A DNA stretch of 64,000 nucleotides from Cladocopium goreaui (GCA_947184155.2 CAMXCT020001006.1:124158-188157), one strand, 5' to 3'; shown: positions 1 through 12,434, numbered from the stretch's first letter. The notes: generated by a model from the letters alone, not told the origin. Numbers and translations: made by a program.

Positions 1-17
1 TAATTTTATCTGTTTCT

Positions 18-105
18 GCAGGAGCATGGGGCCATCATGCAAACGCATGCCAACGAAGCTATGCATGATGGTGGAAGCCCGGGCTGATCACCCTGGTGTA
101 CCTGC
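18..105 (-). repeat. Structured pseudoknot element, copy E0
   Basis: Read on the minus strand it begins GCAGGTAC and ends CTCCTGC, with TGCAGG/CCTGCA able to pair as a closing stem. It carries the conserved loop TTCGTTGG. CCATCATGCA pairs with TGCATGATGG (10 bp), and GCATG after TTG pairs with CATGC, whose intervening loop holds the TGCATGATGG strand, so the two stems form a pseudoknot. The first hairpin is weak here (CCAGGG/CCCGGG, 5 of 6 pairs) and lacks the usual GCGTCC loop. Its tail would lie beyond the window start. Confidence 0.5.
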
Positions 106-1560
106 AATGTTGTGATCACCTGTTATTCATTGTTCAGGGCCTGTTTCCAATTGACAACTTGTGATGGGAAGAGGTGCTAAATTTCACAAATGCCGCTTTT
201 AAGCAGTAGGTCTGCGAATGAGCAATGTGTATAGGGATGTACGTGTTTCAAAAGCTGAATCCACGATTAAATGGTTTATATAGATATTTTTGATCGATGC
301 ACAAGATTTAGATTCATATGGTTTTCGCAAATTTATAGGTCCGAAAGATATTAACTTAACTTAATAAACTCTTCAACCAACTCAGATTTGCACGTGACGA
401 CACAGAAGAAGCAGAGAATAATGCTTGATGAATGTCATCACGCAGTTTTCATTGGCAACAAGAAATGGGTCACTACATAACCTGCATGCAGTGAGGGTAA
501 CGAGGCAGCACACACACACACACCACATCCCGCAAAATGTCTTAGGAGTACCTACACATGGTTGTTCAAGCAAATATGCCAGGAAAACGCAAACAAGCAA
601 AAATCGGATTGACATAGGAGTGTGAGAGATAAATAAAATACGCTGTGAAAACAGCTAAGGAGATAGACGGCACGATCTTATATTATATACAGCAAATAGT
701 GCAATTATGTGGTCTTTGGTTCCTGGCTGATACAATGGCAATTCTATTACATATTTTTCTCTTGCAGCATACCTTTTGAAAAAAATGTGCAAGGAAGAAC
801 CATTCGATTTAAACAGCAGTACGCTACTACTCAAGACATGCTTTGCAGCGCCAAAGAATGACGGATTGCGCACTCCAAAGCTTAAAAATTGAGCTTGGTG
901 CAAATGCGAACCTGTTCCACCAATTGTGTGCAATTTGTTGGCCATTCACTTCAGCAGACCCACCTAAAAGGAACCCATTCCTTCTGTTGGCTATACACGG
1001 GTTTGCCCTTTAATCGTTTACCTCTAAAAGGGTTCAAAGCATCCAAGGCAGCTCCTATCATTCTTGGTAAAAATCGAACTGCCAAAATATGTTCTTGCAT
1101 CTCGATTTGGTCCATCCCAGGTCCCACACTTGACAACCATGGTTCCAGATCTATGCGCCTTCTAGAACGGTTTTTTTCTGTTTATACTGATGTCAGAAAT
1201 GGAAACGCTGATTGCTACAGTATCAACTTTTGGTGGTCTGAATTTACAGCAACAGGCACTAACAGCACCGTCAGTATCTCCAGCCCAGTTGTCCCAGACA
1301 GCTAGAAAGTGCCCAAACTTAACCGCGCATGAAATATATTCTGGTTGCTGGTAGCAAGCTTGCAGGTAAAAGACCGCAATAATCCCAAAATCAAACATAT
1401 ATGTAGTCAACAAGACTGTTTTTGGACCTTTACTTCTACAAGGTCTTTGTCATCGTGAAAGATGGAGAATATAACTAGACAAATGCCTGCGCCCACACAG
1501 GAAGAACATTAAACACACAGGAGAAACCCAAACCTTGCTAGACAAACCGCACAAGTACTA
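106..1560. other. No gene recognised
   Basis: Only short open frames lie here, overlapping on both strands and without recognisable motifs. A (CA)n run of about 14 bases lies near 511. I see nothing else that can be supported. Confidence 0.5.
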
Positions 1561-2530
1561 AAACCTCTGGTGCCCGCTGCCCACCCCAAAACCAATTGCA
1601 AACCAGTGGGCCGCGGATCTTCAATGTTGCAAAAGCCGAACCCTCAATTGCAAACCCCACACCTTTGGTTGCAAACCTTCTCATTTGCAGTTAAGGACCC
1701 GAGGCTGTTTCGGATTTTGCTGTATTTTTTGCTGCCGGCCGCAAAAAACTTAATTGCAAACCAACATCCTTAATCGCAAGCCAAGATTCTTAATTGCAAA
1801 CCAAAATTCATAATTAATTGCAATCCGAAATCCTTAATTGCATAGGGGGGTATGCAATTCAGGAATTAGGGTCTGCAATTAAGGATTTCTCATGCATTTT
1901 TCGGGGTCAAACCTGCCAAAACAGCTTTGCGGCACTAAAAAGTACATGAGAAATCCTTAATTGCAGACCTTAACCCTTTGCAATTAAGGATTTTTCATGC
2001 ACTTTACAGGTTCAAACCTACCAAAAACAGCTTTGTGGCACTCAAAAGCGCATGAGAAATCCTTAATTGCAGACCCTAATTCCTTAATTGCATACCCCCC
2101 TTTGCAATTAAGGATTTTGGTTTGCAATTAAGGATTTTGGTTTGCAATTAAGGACTTTGGCTTGCAGTTAAGGATTTCGGCTTGTGATGCAGTTTTTTGT
2201 GGTTGGCCGCAAAAGAAACATGCGATCCTTGGGTTTCAAATCCTTAATTGCAAAGGGGGGGTTGCAATTAAGGGTTTTGGCTTGCAATTAAGGATGTCGG
2301 CTTGCAATGAAGTTTTTTGTGGTTGGCAGCAGAAAAAACATGTGAAATCCTCAATTACAAGCTTCAAATCCTTAATTGCAAAGGGGGGTTTGCAATTAAG
2401 GGTTTTGGTTTGCAATGAAAGCTTGTTTGTTTTCTGTAGAACAATGCATGGGCAGCCCTTGGTTGCAACCCGAGGTCCTCGATTGCAAAGGGGGGTTGCA
2501 ATTGAGGGCTCGGCTTTGAATTCTTAGGAT
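1560..2530. repeat. Interspersed CTTAATTGCA repeat block
   Basis: The decamer CTTAATTGCA, or its complement TGCAATTAAG, recurs more than 20 times on both strands, usually followed by a short variable spacer such as AACCAA or GATTTTGG. A large inverted repeat is embedded in it (see 1845-2100). A small outlier of the same motif occurs at 3705-3740. No coding potential is visible. Confidence 0.75.
1845..2100. repeat. Inverted-repeat (MITE-like) unit with G6/C6 ends
   Basis: The left arm begins GGGGGGTATGCAATT and runs through the TTAGGGTCTGCAATTAAGG block to CTCATGC near 1895. The right arm (about 2050-2100) is its reverse complement, ending AATTGCATACCCCCC. Arms are about 50 bp with few mismatches. 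Between them lie two tandem copies of a roughly 110-bp unit containing AAAACAGCTTTG and CATGAGAAATCC. It could be a foldback element or a product of local inverted duplication. Confidence 0.55.
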
Positions 2531-3700
2531 TCTTGGTTTTCAATTGCAGGTCTGCGATTCGGATCAAGGGCCAAAGTTTGTGATAGGGAATTTCTGGCTC
2601 GCAACGACTTTTTGAAGCATTCTTGAGGATGTCCCCTAACTGTTTCTGTTTCTTACTAATGGTAATTTTGGGCGTTCTCTTTTGCATTTCTTGTAAGTGA
2701 AATTATGGGGCGAAAGTGGATTGCTTTGCTGGCAAACTCCCATGCCTGGCCTGTGGGATCGATGTTATTTTTTGTTTGGGGTGGGTTTTTCGTGCCTTCG
2801 TATTCATCTCTTGTTTTTGCATTAGTCAATCGAGGCGGAGAACATCATCATGAGCAGCGATGCTGTCGGCATGAAATCAATTTATTTTTGTGCATTGTGA
2901 CGAATGATCCTGGGGCTGTTTGGCTCTCTGCCACAAATCGCCATTGCACTGCTGTATCTCGCGTTTGTTGGAGCGTAGCCTACCTTTTGTCAATTGCCTC
3001 CCTAATATGGAAAGGATTCTTCGCTCACCATATTTTTTTCCAGCTCGAAAAGCTAGCGTCTGCAACTTTGTGTTTTTTGAAGAGAAAAGTGCTGTATATT
3101 GTTGTTCTGATAATGCAACTTGTACCTTTCCCACTGCACATGTTTCTGCTTCGCGGGCAAACAAGTTTGGGTCAATTGGGTGAGTAGGATAACCCAAGTC
3201 CGGAAGCCGACGGTGGCCCAACCAGAATATGAAACTCTTAGTTTTCTGCACTTGCTGGAGGGTGGAGGATGTGACAAACACTAGGATGAAGCAAATTGTT
3301 GACGTTGGCAATCAGTGAAATCTCCCTGGAATATCTCGGAAGTATTGCAGACCCGTTTGTTTGCAATTCTTGTTGCTTCCCTTCTGTGCTCTTCCTGGCA
3401 ACTGGTTAAATTATTTGCTGTTGCCCGAGCAACTTGACTCTGGACATGTTTTGCCGGCATAGTACTCTGCGCACCCACATCATCTCACGTCGTTTTTTGT
3501 TGATACTTTTCAATGATGTTTGACACACACATATATATATATATATTTATATAGATATAGAATAGATGATCATTCTGGCTGTCAATGTGATGCTAGTTGA
3601 GGGTCATTAAGACGGGTCATTTTCAAGTTTTCTCTGGCATCATTGTCTGATTATGTTGTTGGGAGATATGCATCAAGCAAAGGTCTTGGGAAAGGCTAGA
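2531..3700. other. No gene recognised
   Basis: Short overlapping frames only, with no recognisable domain. An (AT)n tract lies at about 3530-3556. Confidence 0.45.
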
Positions 3701-3810
3701 CACCCTTAATCGCAGACCCCCTACCTTAATTGCAAGCAAAACCCTTATTTGTGAAATTTGGCAGGAAGAGGCCCAACCCAAGAAGCTCCATGTCGTATTT
3801 TGCTTTGTCG

Positions 3811-4029
3811 CTGCGCTGTTGTCGCAATCTGTCAAGTTGGGAGCGATATGGCTTTGTTGAAAGGGAAGGGTCAACTTCCAATTCACTCTTCTTTGCACTG
3901 GCTATGGCGATGGCTAGTTTCACTGTTTTTCTGGTCCTTTCAGTGACCTACTCCAGTCAGGTTAAAGGGATTGTCTTTGCACGTAAGATGCATTCCACAA
4001 CAAAATCCGCAATGACAGTTCTGAGCAAG
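3811..4029 (-). repeat. Dispersed retroposon-like repeat, 5' part, minus strand
   Basis: The reverse complement starts CTTGCTCAGAACTGTCATTG and matches the plus-strand copy at 16711-16920 over about 210 bp, including GTGGAATGCATCTTACGTGC and the GATTGCGACAACAG block, with scattered substitutions. Homology stops there, so the structured 3' core present at 17013 is missing. A GT-rich tract follows on the plus strand (4030-4075), equivalent to the (AC)n that precedes the other copies. Confidence 0.65.
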
Positions 4030-4324
4030 TGTGTGGAAGATTTGTGTGTGGCAAAGTTGTGTGTGTGAAAGAGTTGTGGGAGGAGGAGAGGAGGAGGACG
4101 AGGAGGAGGCGGCGGCCGGGTACAGGGCGGACAAACAAGAACCCTACGCAATAATTGTACAAATTAAGTCGACATCACGATGTCACCCTTGAATTAACGA
4201 CACAGTTCTGAAATTAATGCCTATCCAACCGTCCCTTTTACCGGCGATTAAGATTGGAAAGGGCAGCATTTCTCCATGGTTTTGGATTCAACCTAAAGAA
4301 ATGCATGTTGTTGAAAACCTGTAG

Positions 4325-5240
4325 CTTGGGAGCTATGGCGGTAAACCGCGCCAAACAAAAGCTTCCTATTTCGTCAACACCATCTGAGGTAATTAGTGAT
4401 TTTTGTTTATCTTCAGTAGGTATGGCGGGAAACCGCGCCAAACAGGGTCAGGTATGAAGAAAACAAACCGGTCCTATTTCGTCAAAATAGGAATGCTACC
4501 GTGCTTGCTGGGTATGGCGTTCTGGTTTCCAATTCTTGTGTCTATTTTGGGAGGGTGCGATGGGAAACCGCGCCAAACAAGCTCAGGGATGAAGGAAATT
4601 TGGTGTGGCTGCAAATTCTTGTTCATCTTGGGCCGCTATGGCGGGAAAGTGCGCCGCAAGGGCTCGGGAGCGCAGCGAGAGTTAAAATCTATTTTGAAGA
4701 TGTAGGGCGTTTTTTTGATTTTGACATTTGTGCCAGCGGGGAAGCTTTTGTCGCAGGTAATCACAGGTAATTATCGCTTTGGCCCCCCTCCCCCAGCCAG
4801 AGCTGGAGCAGAATGAAAAAGCGTCCGGATGCAACTTCCATCTCGGAGCCCTTCGACCGCGCAGAGGTGCGATTCATTCCTGGTTTGTGCGGACTGTTTT
4901 TGTATGTGCGTTCTCCGGTGAAAGCAGGGAAGGCACCATGCTGTGCTCGGTAAGGCTTTCTGGTTCCTGACTTTGGCCGTTTTGTGCGGGTATGGCCGAA
5001 AACTGCGCCAAACTGGGCCAGGTATGAAGAAAACAAGCTGGTCCTATTTCGTCAAAATATGAATGCTACTGTGCTTGCCCGGTATGGCTTTCCAAACAAG
5101 CTCAGGGATGAAGGAAACAAAACGGCCTTGTTTCGTCAAAATAGGAGCAGTTCCGTGTTGTGTTTGACGCAGCTTTCTGGCTGCTAATTCTTGTTTGCTG
5201 TGGGCAGCTATGGGGGGAAATCGCGCCCAACGTATTTGAT
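4325..5240 (+). repeat. Interspersed repeat around GGGAAACCGCGCCAAAC
   Basis: At least six degenerate copies of TATGGCGGGAAACCGCG-type sequence (about 4331, 4421, 4553, 4636, 4990 and 5208) occur, several followed by CTCAGGTATGAAG and CCTATTTCGTCAAAATA. Spacing is irregular, roughly 70-350 bp, with intervening unique sequence. The function is unknown; it reads as a decayed minisatellite. Confidence 0.6.
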
Positions 5241-5855
5241 ACTCTGGCGTGCGCGACAACGACCTCACACTAATTTCGTTTACAAACGATTTCACCTAAG
5301 TTCATTTCGAATTATTGAAAACAAGCTACAATATATTAAATTTGTTAATGTGGGGAAAAGTCACCGCCTGGAAGGGCGTTTGGTGTAATGTCAAAGATTT
5401 CTTCGAATGCGGAGCACTGTTCATGTCGGGCAATTATGGGCGATTGCTTGCTGATGCAACCCCCACTGACAGAAAACAAAGCCTCAACATGCTACAACCC
5501 GCTTGCAACAATAATTGCTTTGCATGTGTGGATGTGAGTTTGTGATATGTTGTACTGTTGTTCCCTCAAGGCAGGCCAGTGGTACAAATTGATTCCCGAA
5601 GCTGCGCTTCGGCAATTGGTAGGATTGCTCACCCGTCCACTGTCGTGTCACGTCGTGTGCTTTCTACGCCTGAGCTGCTGGTGTATATATATATACACAC
5701 ATAGGACCTATAGTGCCACCGTTTTTTCTTCCAAAGCCGGGCCCTAATTTTAGTATGAGGTTGCGGTTGCCCCGCCCCATCTTACCGCACCCCTGAAACA
5801 CTCCGTGTGTGCGGAATGTTGCCTGCTGGTGAAGTGGGCCGTATTACGGGTGAAG

Positions 5856-6021
5856 GGAAGAGTGTGTGTATGTGTGTGTTGTTTGAAACCCGTTATTTCT
5901 TACGGATTTTATTACGATAGTTCAACTCTAGCAGGGATCAGGCTTCCAGCGACTGACCTAATCCAACGAAGCTGGGTCACTGGAAGGGAAGTGGTTTGAG
6001 GACGCTCAGCCATGTACCTGC
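5856..6021 (-). repeat. Structured pseudoknot element with AC tail, copy E5.9
   Basis: The core is 5931-6021 on the minus strand, from GCAGGTAC to CCCTGC, closed by AGCAGG/CCTGCT. A hairpin with loop GCGTCC follows the start. CTTCCAGTGAC pairs with GTCGCTGGAAG (11 pairs, one wobble), and GGATTAGG after TTCGTT pairs with CCTGATCC (8 pairs, one wobble), forming a pseudoknot. Downstream in its own sense come AAATAACGGGTTTC and an AC-rich tail at 5856-5880. It shares about 100 bp with the copy at 6852-6966. Confidence 0.6.
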
Positions 6022-6851
6022 TTCATTTTGAATTGCTTCGTTTGGAGCTGTTTCTCATGCTGTCAAGTATAGGTTGGTCAGGTATTCAGGTTCAATTTAC
6101 GTGATGTTCGGCCATGATTGACATACCATGACCTGAAGGCACTTAGGCATAAGGCGGCCAGAAGTTCTACTTTCCTCGCCAACCAAAAACCGAAGCAGTG
6201 TGTTCTGGGTGCACTCACTGACTTGTGGGCACCGTTGATCTGCTTCGTGCGGGTCTAGATCTGGTCACCGGCCGCTCCGGTGGATAGTGGAATGCTGGGT
6301 GGGACCTTGGGCGCAGGCGCGTAGCTGGGTACACGCTTTGTCTCCTCTTTCCCGGGTACGTCTCTGGATGCGTAGCATAGCTGGGAGTCCTCTCTTCCTG
6401 TGGCAGGTCCTTGGATGCCGTGTCACGCATAGCTGGGACCGCCATTCCTTCTCCTTTCGCACCCTCTCTTTACTGGGTGCTCCTCGGCGCGGCATCGCAG
6501 CTGGAGGCCCAAAAAATTGTTCCTTTTCCTCCCCTTAAACCCCCGGCCACTTGGCTACAATTAAATTAAACTTAATCACCAAATTCAAGAAAAACAGTAA
6601 AAACAAGTGAAAACTGGAGAAAAGCTTTGCAGGTCAGGAACAGCTTGCAGTGAGCAATTTGGGAATCTGACAGACACCAAGTTGTGCAAGATTCAGTGGC
6701 ATTCTGTCTGAAATTACACACGTTTGACCCGTGCTTAATATACAGTATACAGTATAATAGCCGACGGTGATATGCAATTTAGCTTGGAAAGGTGGGACTA
6801 CATCTGAACTGCGCGGTTGGGATCATTTTTTGTCACCAGCCTCAACGGGGC
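6022..6851. other. No gene recognised
   Basis: Between 6297 and 6510 the string TAGCTGGGA/GCAGCTGGA recurs four or five times among CT-rich sequence, a weak local repeat. No coding region can be supported. Confidence 0.4.
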
Positions 6852-6966
6852 TTGTGTGTGTGAAACACGTTATTTCATACGATTTTATTACAATAGTTCA
6901 ATTAGAGCAGGGGGATCAGGCTTCCAGTGACTGACCTGATCATACCTGATCCAACGAAGCTGGCCC
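6852..6966 (-). repeat. Truncated structured element, copy E6.9
   Basis: The minus-strand tail TGAAATAACGTGTTTCACACAC matches the E5.9 tail. The core from 6907 retains TTCGTTGG and a perfect GGATCAGG/CCTGATCC stem, but the 5' half (first hairpin and the 5' strand of the other pseudoknot stem) is gone. An extra direct repeat of TGATCAGG lies inside the loop. It is a close relative of the copy 1 kb upstream. Confidence 0.55.
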
Positions 6967-8034
6967 TAATATAAAAGCTATTTTCTTTTCTGTTTCAAAA
7001 TCGATGAGAAATTAAAGCTAAATTGGATATGGAAGCTTTCCTAATATGAAATAAACAAGTTTAACATATGTTTTTTTGACCTTAAAAAGCGGAGCTTAAT
7101 AGAAAACACTTCGGGGTTGACTAGTTTGTATTTTTAGCCCTGAAATTGTACCTTCATCTTCAATTTGTTTTCGAAAGGGGATCAATTAAAAGTCAAAGTG
7201 GCCAACCTCAAATTTTCCGAAATTGGAGACGGACCCTAGGTTTTATTATGTGGGTGGTTTGGTAATAGGGGGAAGGGATTATTTCAGTTTTGGTGGCATG
7301 CTGATCATTGATGGCGCCGTGCATCGATTTGGTGCTTATTGCATCCGTCGCATAGTTTACCCGAAAAGGGGCAGATTACATGTCAGACATGTGTTCCAAT
7401 ACATGGCCGAAGATTTGGCGATGCATGTAAATATTTTGAAACTTAAAATTTTAAAGCATCGGGTAAAAAAACGATGCGAAGGACCCGGAGCTTGTTCCAA
7501 TGTGTGCTCAAGTGTTATGTATTTTCATCATGGAAGAAACGTGCAGGTTGGCTGCCGGCTAGCATAGCTGAGGTCGCTGTAGTTGTCGACACGTTCGCAG
7601 AAGTGAGAGAGAGCGACGTGATGAATTTGGCAGAAGAGCCACATGGCAGCAAGTAATCATTCAGAACTATAGCGGCACCCCGGCAAGACACCACTGCCTG
7701 GTTGTGTTCGGCGCAGGTGCAAGAGAGCGGTCTGAATTGAAAAATAAGTTGCGCCGGTCACGTTCAAGTACGCGTGCAGGTGCGCAATTCGCACATGCGC
7801 GTGCGCGTCAGGATTTGCCGGATGTGCGCTCAGTGTTTGCGCGTTTCCGGGCAGACACGGATTCAATCCAGGCATTCCATGCCGCGCATCACAATGCTTT
7901 ACATTCCTTTCGCGGCCGGTGTTGTGGCGATGGGCGAGGGTTCCATAACAGTTTTCCCTTGAGAGAATGGCGTGCCTTTGTGTGCAGTCATGTTGCAAAA
8001 GCGCGCAGTGATTGTTCCTATGCAGGCGCTCGCT
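6967..8034. other. No gene recognised
   Basis: Mixed-composition sequence with short frames on both strands. None shows a domain, signal or periodic codon pattern I can trust. Confidence 0.4.
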
Positions 8035-8200
8035 GTCTCTGTCTTCGTCTTTGTCTCTCTCTCTCTCTCTCTCGCTCTCTCGCCCTTTCGCTCTCTCGCT
8101 CCCACTGTATTATCTCTCTCTACCCGTCTCCCTCCCTCTCCCTTCCTGCCTCCCTTTCGCCTTCCATTTTCATTTTGTCATGTTTGCGTATGTTTTTTAC
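8035..8200. repeat. CT-rich microsatellite
   Basis: A polypyrimidine tract dominated by (CT)n and CTCCCT runs. Open frames rich in Ser and Leu across it are composition artefacts. Confidence 0.8.
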
Positions 8201-8654
8201 ATGTAGAACCGCTTGGCGCGCACAAGTTTGAAAGATGCGCGGACGCGAGTTTTTTGATTTTGGGGACTTTTTTGTTGGATGTGCGGCAGCCTGCTGTGAG
8301 ATTGCTTCTGTGTCATGGATCACCATCTTTGCCAGGTTGGATCACAACCTCAAGAAAGACAGGCAAGGTGAGGGAGGGCTGTAGACGAAAGCGCTGCAAC
8401 TAGTTGAAACCCAACGATTGGAAATAGTTGGGTTGATTGACTACTTTTAGGCAAGCACCAGCAACCCCCCTGTAGTTTGTATATCGCTTTTCCTTTGAGA
8501 GCATGGATGAGACATCTCGCTTCCCGCTCCAAGGCAATCCCGCTCCAGGAACACCAGTACAATAGTACAAATGGCGCATGCGCTTGTCAGGGAACATACA
8601 TGGTTCTGCTGCCGGTCATGATACATTATCGAAGGAAGTCTTGCCGAAGGAAGT

Positions 8655-9665
8655 TTAGAAGTCAAACTTCCAACAATATGGACAGATGAAAAGCAGAGAT
8701 GGGAAGAGTCAGAGAAGAGAAGGAAAGAAGAAACAAGATCAAAGAAGAGAACGTCTGAAGAAAGATCCAGGTGCGCGAAAAGGTAGGAAAGTCGCCAAAC
8801 ACTGTGTTTTTCCAATGATTTGTGGCTCAGGAGGGTCGAAAAGTAGGCTCACTAAAGCGGCGGGTGCGGAGCCATCTGGCGGGATGAGAGATGAAAAGAT
8901 GCACGCCGTTGTGGCGCGAAGCACATTTGCAAGTGAACATGTACAAAGCACACTAGCACCAGACGACTTTTGGAAGTTGAGATGTCGAAAAAGTGAACGC
9001 CGCTGTGGCGCGAAAAAACAGGGGTTTGGAGCACTTTTGGACGTTCCGGTGTCGTTTTGCGTGGCAGGCGCAAGGGATTCTGCACTTTGCCCAAAGTCAG
9101 CAAAACGTGAGGGTTTTGTAGCAGCTTCAACTTCAACCACCATTGCACTACACTACACCCCACTACACTACACTGCAACTACGTACAACTACAGCTACAG
9201 CTACAACTACTGCTATAACTACAACTACACTACACTAAACTACACTAATTACATCACACTCCACTACACTACACTACTGGTACACTACACTACACTCAAT
9301 TACACCACACCACACAACACTACACTACACTACAGCTACAACAACAACAACAACAACTACTACTACTACTCGAAGGAAGTTTAGAAGTCAAACTTCCGAC
9401 GATATGGAGAGATGAAAAGCAGAGCAGGGAAGAGGCATAGAGAAGATAAAGATTAGAAGAAAGAAGAGTAGAAGAGAAAGAGTAAGAAGACAGAAGATGC
9501 AGATGCGCGAAAAGGTAGGAAAGTCGCGAAACACTGTGTTTTTCCAATGACTTGTGGCTCCGGAGGGTCGAAAAGTAGGCTCGCTAAAGCGGCGGGTGCG
9601 GAGCCAGCTGGCCACAGGAGAGATGAAAAATTGCACGCCGTTGTGGCGCGAAGCACATTTCGAAG
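8655..9665 (+). repeat. About 290-bp direct repeat pair separated by a CTACA array
   Basis: Sequence at about 8655-8945 recurs at about 9372-9665. Both copies contain AAGTTTAGAAGTCAAACTTCC, GATGAAAAGCAGAG, a purine-rich AGAAGA stretch, GTGTTTTTCCAATGA, AGCGGCGGGTGCGGAGCCA and TGTGGCGCGAAGCACATTT. The spacing is about 720 bp. The intervening 9130-9370 is a (CTACA)n-type microsatellite. The second copy runs straight into the 94-bp tandem array. Confidence 0.7.
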
Positions 9666-10020
9666 TCAAAAGTGTTAAAAACTGGCGGTCTCGGACCACT
9701 GTTGGAAGTTGAGATGTCGAAAAAGTGCACGCCGTTGTGGCGCGAAGCACATTTCCAAGTCAAAATGTACAAAACACACCAGGTCCGGACCACTTTTGGA
9801 AGTTGAGATGTCGAAAAAGTGCACGCCGTTGTGGCGCGAAGCACATTTCCAAGTCAAAATGTGCAAAACACACCATTCTCGGACCACTTTTGGAGGTTCA
9901 GATGTCGAAAAAGTGTCGAAAAAGTGCACGCGGTTGTCGCGCGAAGCACATTTCGAAGTCAAAAGTGTAAAAAAATTGAGGGTTTTGAGCCTTTTTTGAC
10001 GTGAAGATGTCGAAAAAGTA
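9628..10020 (+). repeat. About 94-bp tandem repeat with TGTGGCGCGAAGCAC
   Basis: Four consecutive copies (units near 9628, 9725, 9819 and 9926) of a unit containing GCACGCCGTTGTGGCGCGAA, CAAGTCAAAATGT, CGGACCACTTTTGGA and GATGTCGAAAAAGT. An isolated copy occurs at 8899-9010. Units are 85-95% alike by eye. Frames on either strand are open by chance and carry no known domain. Confidence 0.75.
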
Positions 10021-10236
10021 GACACTGATTAACTTAACCAACTTGACTAACTTAACTAACTTCACCAACTTAACTACCCTAACTTCGACGACAACAGCAA
10101 CAGCAACAGCAACAACAACAACAACACCAACCACAACAACTACAACTACAACAACTACAGCTACAACAACTACACAACAACTACAACTACAACTAGAACT
10201 ACAACTACAACAACAACAGCAACAACAACAACAACA

Positions 10237-10272
<36 letters not shown>

Positions 10273-11590
10273 GCTACTACTACTACAGGAACAACTACAA
10301 CTACAACAACAACTACTACTACTACTACTACAACTACACTACACAACAACTACAACCACACAACAACTACAGCTACAACTACAACAACAACAACAACATC
10401 AACAACTACAACTACAACAACAACAACTACAACTACAACTACAAAACAACTAGTTACAACTATATGACTGCAACTGCACTACACTAATTACATTACACCA
10501 CAACTACAACTCCACTACGCTACAACTACAACTACAGTTGCAGTACATCACACTACATCCAGCAGTTGTGGGTGAGGTGACCACTGCTACCATTGCAACC
10601 ATTCCAGCAAACACAACTCCAACCACCTTTCGGTCAATCAGTGGATTCGCTCTGCCATCCGTGATTCACAACAACCAACGTCTCCTATAGGTTTCCTATT
10701 CTGAAACTTCCGCCACCGCCTTGTGCGGTACTACTGGTACTACTGGTACTACTGGTACTACTGGTACTACTACTACTACTACTACTTGTTGTTGAGACTG
10801 CGACTGCGACTGCAACTACTACAACTAGTACTACATTACACTAACACAACACTAATTGCACTTCACTACACTACGCTCCACTTCACTACACTACACTCAA
10901 TTACACTACACTACACTACACTACAACTACAAATGCAACTACCACTACACTACACTACACGACACTACACTAATTACATTACATTACATTTCATTGCATT
11001 ACATTACACGACATTACACTACAGTACAACTACTCTACAACAACAACAACAACAACAGCAACAACAACTACAACTACAACTACAACTACAACTACACTAC
11101 ATTACACCACACTACACTACACTAATTACATTACACTAATTACATTACACTACACGGCACTACACTACACTACACCCCATCACACTACACCCCACTCCAA
11201 CACATTACACTACACTACACTACACTAACTACAAGCACAGCTACAATTACAACTACACCTTTCAAAACAACTACAACTACAGTACATAACACTACACTAC
11301 ACTACGCTACACTACACTGCACTACACTACACTACACTAATTACATTACACTACTCTACACTACACTGGGCTACACCACACTACACCACACCACACTACA
11401 CTACACTAACTACAACTACACTAACTACAACTACAGCTACGGCTACGCTACTTTACACTATGCTACCCTAGGCTGCACGCAACTACACTGCCCTACATTA
11501 CATTACACTACACTCATTACATCACCACACATGCAATTGCAAATGCGCTACGCTAATCACACTACACCACTACAGCTGCGCTACACCACA
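10021..11590 (+). repeat. CTACA/CTACAA/ACTACACT microsatellite array
   Basis: Degenerate penta- and hexanucleotide repeats of CTACA, CTACAA and ACTACACT with interruptions such as ATTACATTACA. A unique block of about 170 bp sits inside it (10563-10735). Gln/Leu/Thr-rich open frames are repeat artefacts. The two strands differ strongly in composition (A+C against G+T). Confidence 0.85.
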
Positions 11591-11765
11591 CTACATCCAG
11601 CAGTAGGTGACCACTGCAACCATTGCAACAACTCCAAAAAACACAGCTCCAACCAGCTTTCAGTCAGCCCGTCAGTAGATTCGCTCTGCCATCCGTGATT
11701 CACAACAACCAAGCTCTCCTATAGGTTTCCTATTCTGAAACTTCCGCCACCGCCTTGTGCGGTAC
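10563..11765 (+). repeat. Paired 170-bp blocks within the CTACA array
   Basis: Blocks at 10563-10735 and about 11600-11765 share GGTGACCACTGC, GATTCGCTCTGCCATCCGTG, TCCTATAGGTTTCCTATTC and GCCACCGCCTTGTGCGGTAC, with roughly 85-90% identity, and both follow ACATCCAGCAGT. They are spaced about 1.03 kb apart, which suggests duplication of a larger unit containing the microsatellite. Confidence 0.65.
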
Positions 11766-12074
11766 TATGGTATTATCTTCGCTGTTGTCGACGGTCATCT
11801 TGCATACATATGTGCACGCATGTATGCATGCCTGTATGGATGCGTGCAGTATGTTTCTGGGCATGTAGTGGAAACTCTGCAACGCAATGCAGTGCAATGT
11901 AATGCAATACAATGCAGGTTGGTGCAATGCAGTGTATCAATGTATCTAGTGTATTTCTTGTATGTATCTGGATGCACGTACATGCCTCCAATGTCTGCAA
12001 TGTATGTGTTCTGTGTATGCATGCGTGTAAGGTCGTGTAGTGTCGCGTCGTGTCGTGCAACACAATGCAACGCA

Positions 12075-12400
12075 ACGCAGGCCTTCTCTCTCTCTCTCTC
12101 CCTCTCTCTCTCTCGTGGATCTCTCTCCCTCCCTTTCTCTCGCTTTTTTCTTTTTCGCTTTTTCCTTCCTCCCTTCTTGGATTCTCTCCCCCTGTCCCTT
12201 CCGGTTGCTTTCTCTCTTTCTCTTTTTCCCTCTTCTTTCTTGGATCTCCCTCTCTCCCTTTGTCTTGCCTTCTTTTTCTCCCTTTCCCTCTGTTTGTCCT
12301 TTTCTTACTCGTTTTTCCCGTAGTTTTTCTCTCGTTCTCTCTCTTTGCCTTTCTCCCTTTGTAGATTTTTCTTTTTCCCTTTTTTCCCGAGAGCGTCTGA
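12075..12400. repeat. CT-rich microsatellite
   Basis: Polypyrimidine tract of (CT)n, CCCTC and CTTTTT runs. Long complementary frames on both strands reflect composition only. Confidence 0.8.
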
Positions 12401-12434
12401 GCGCAGGGTTCTTCCAATAGTGGGGGTCTGTAAA

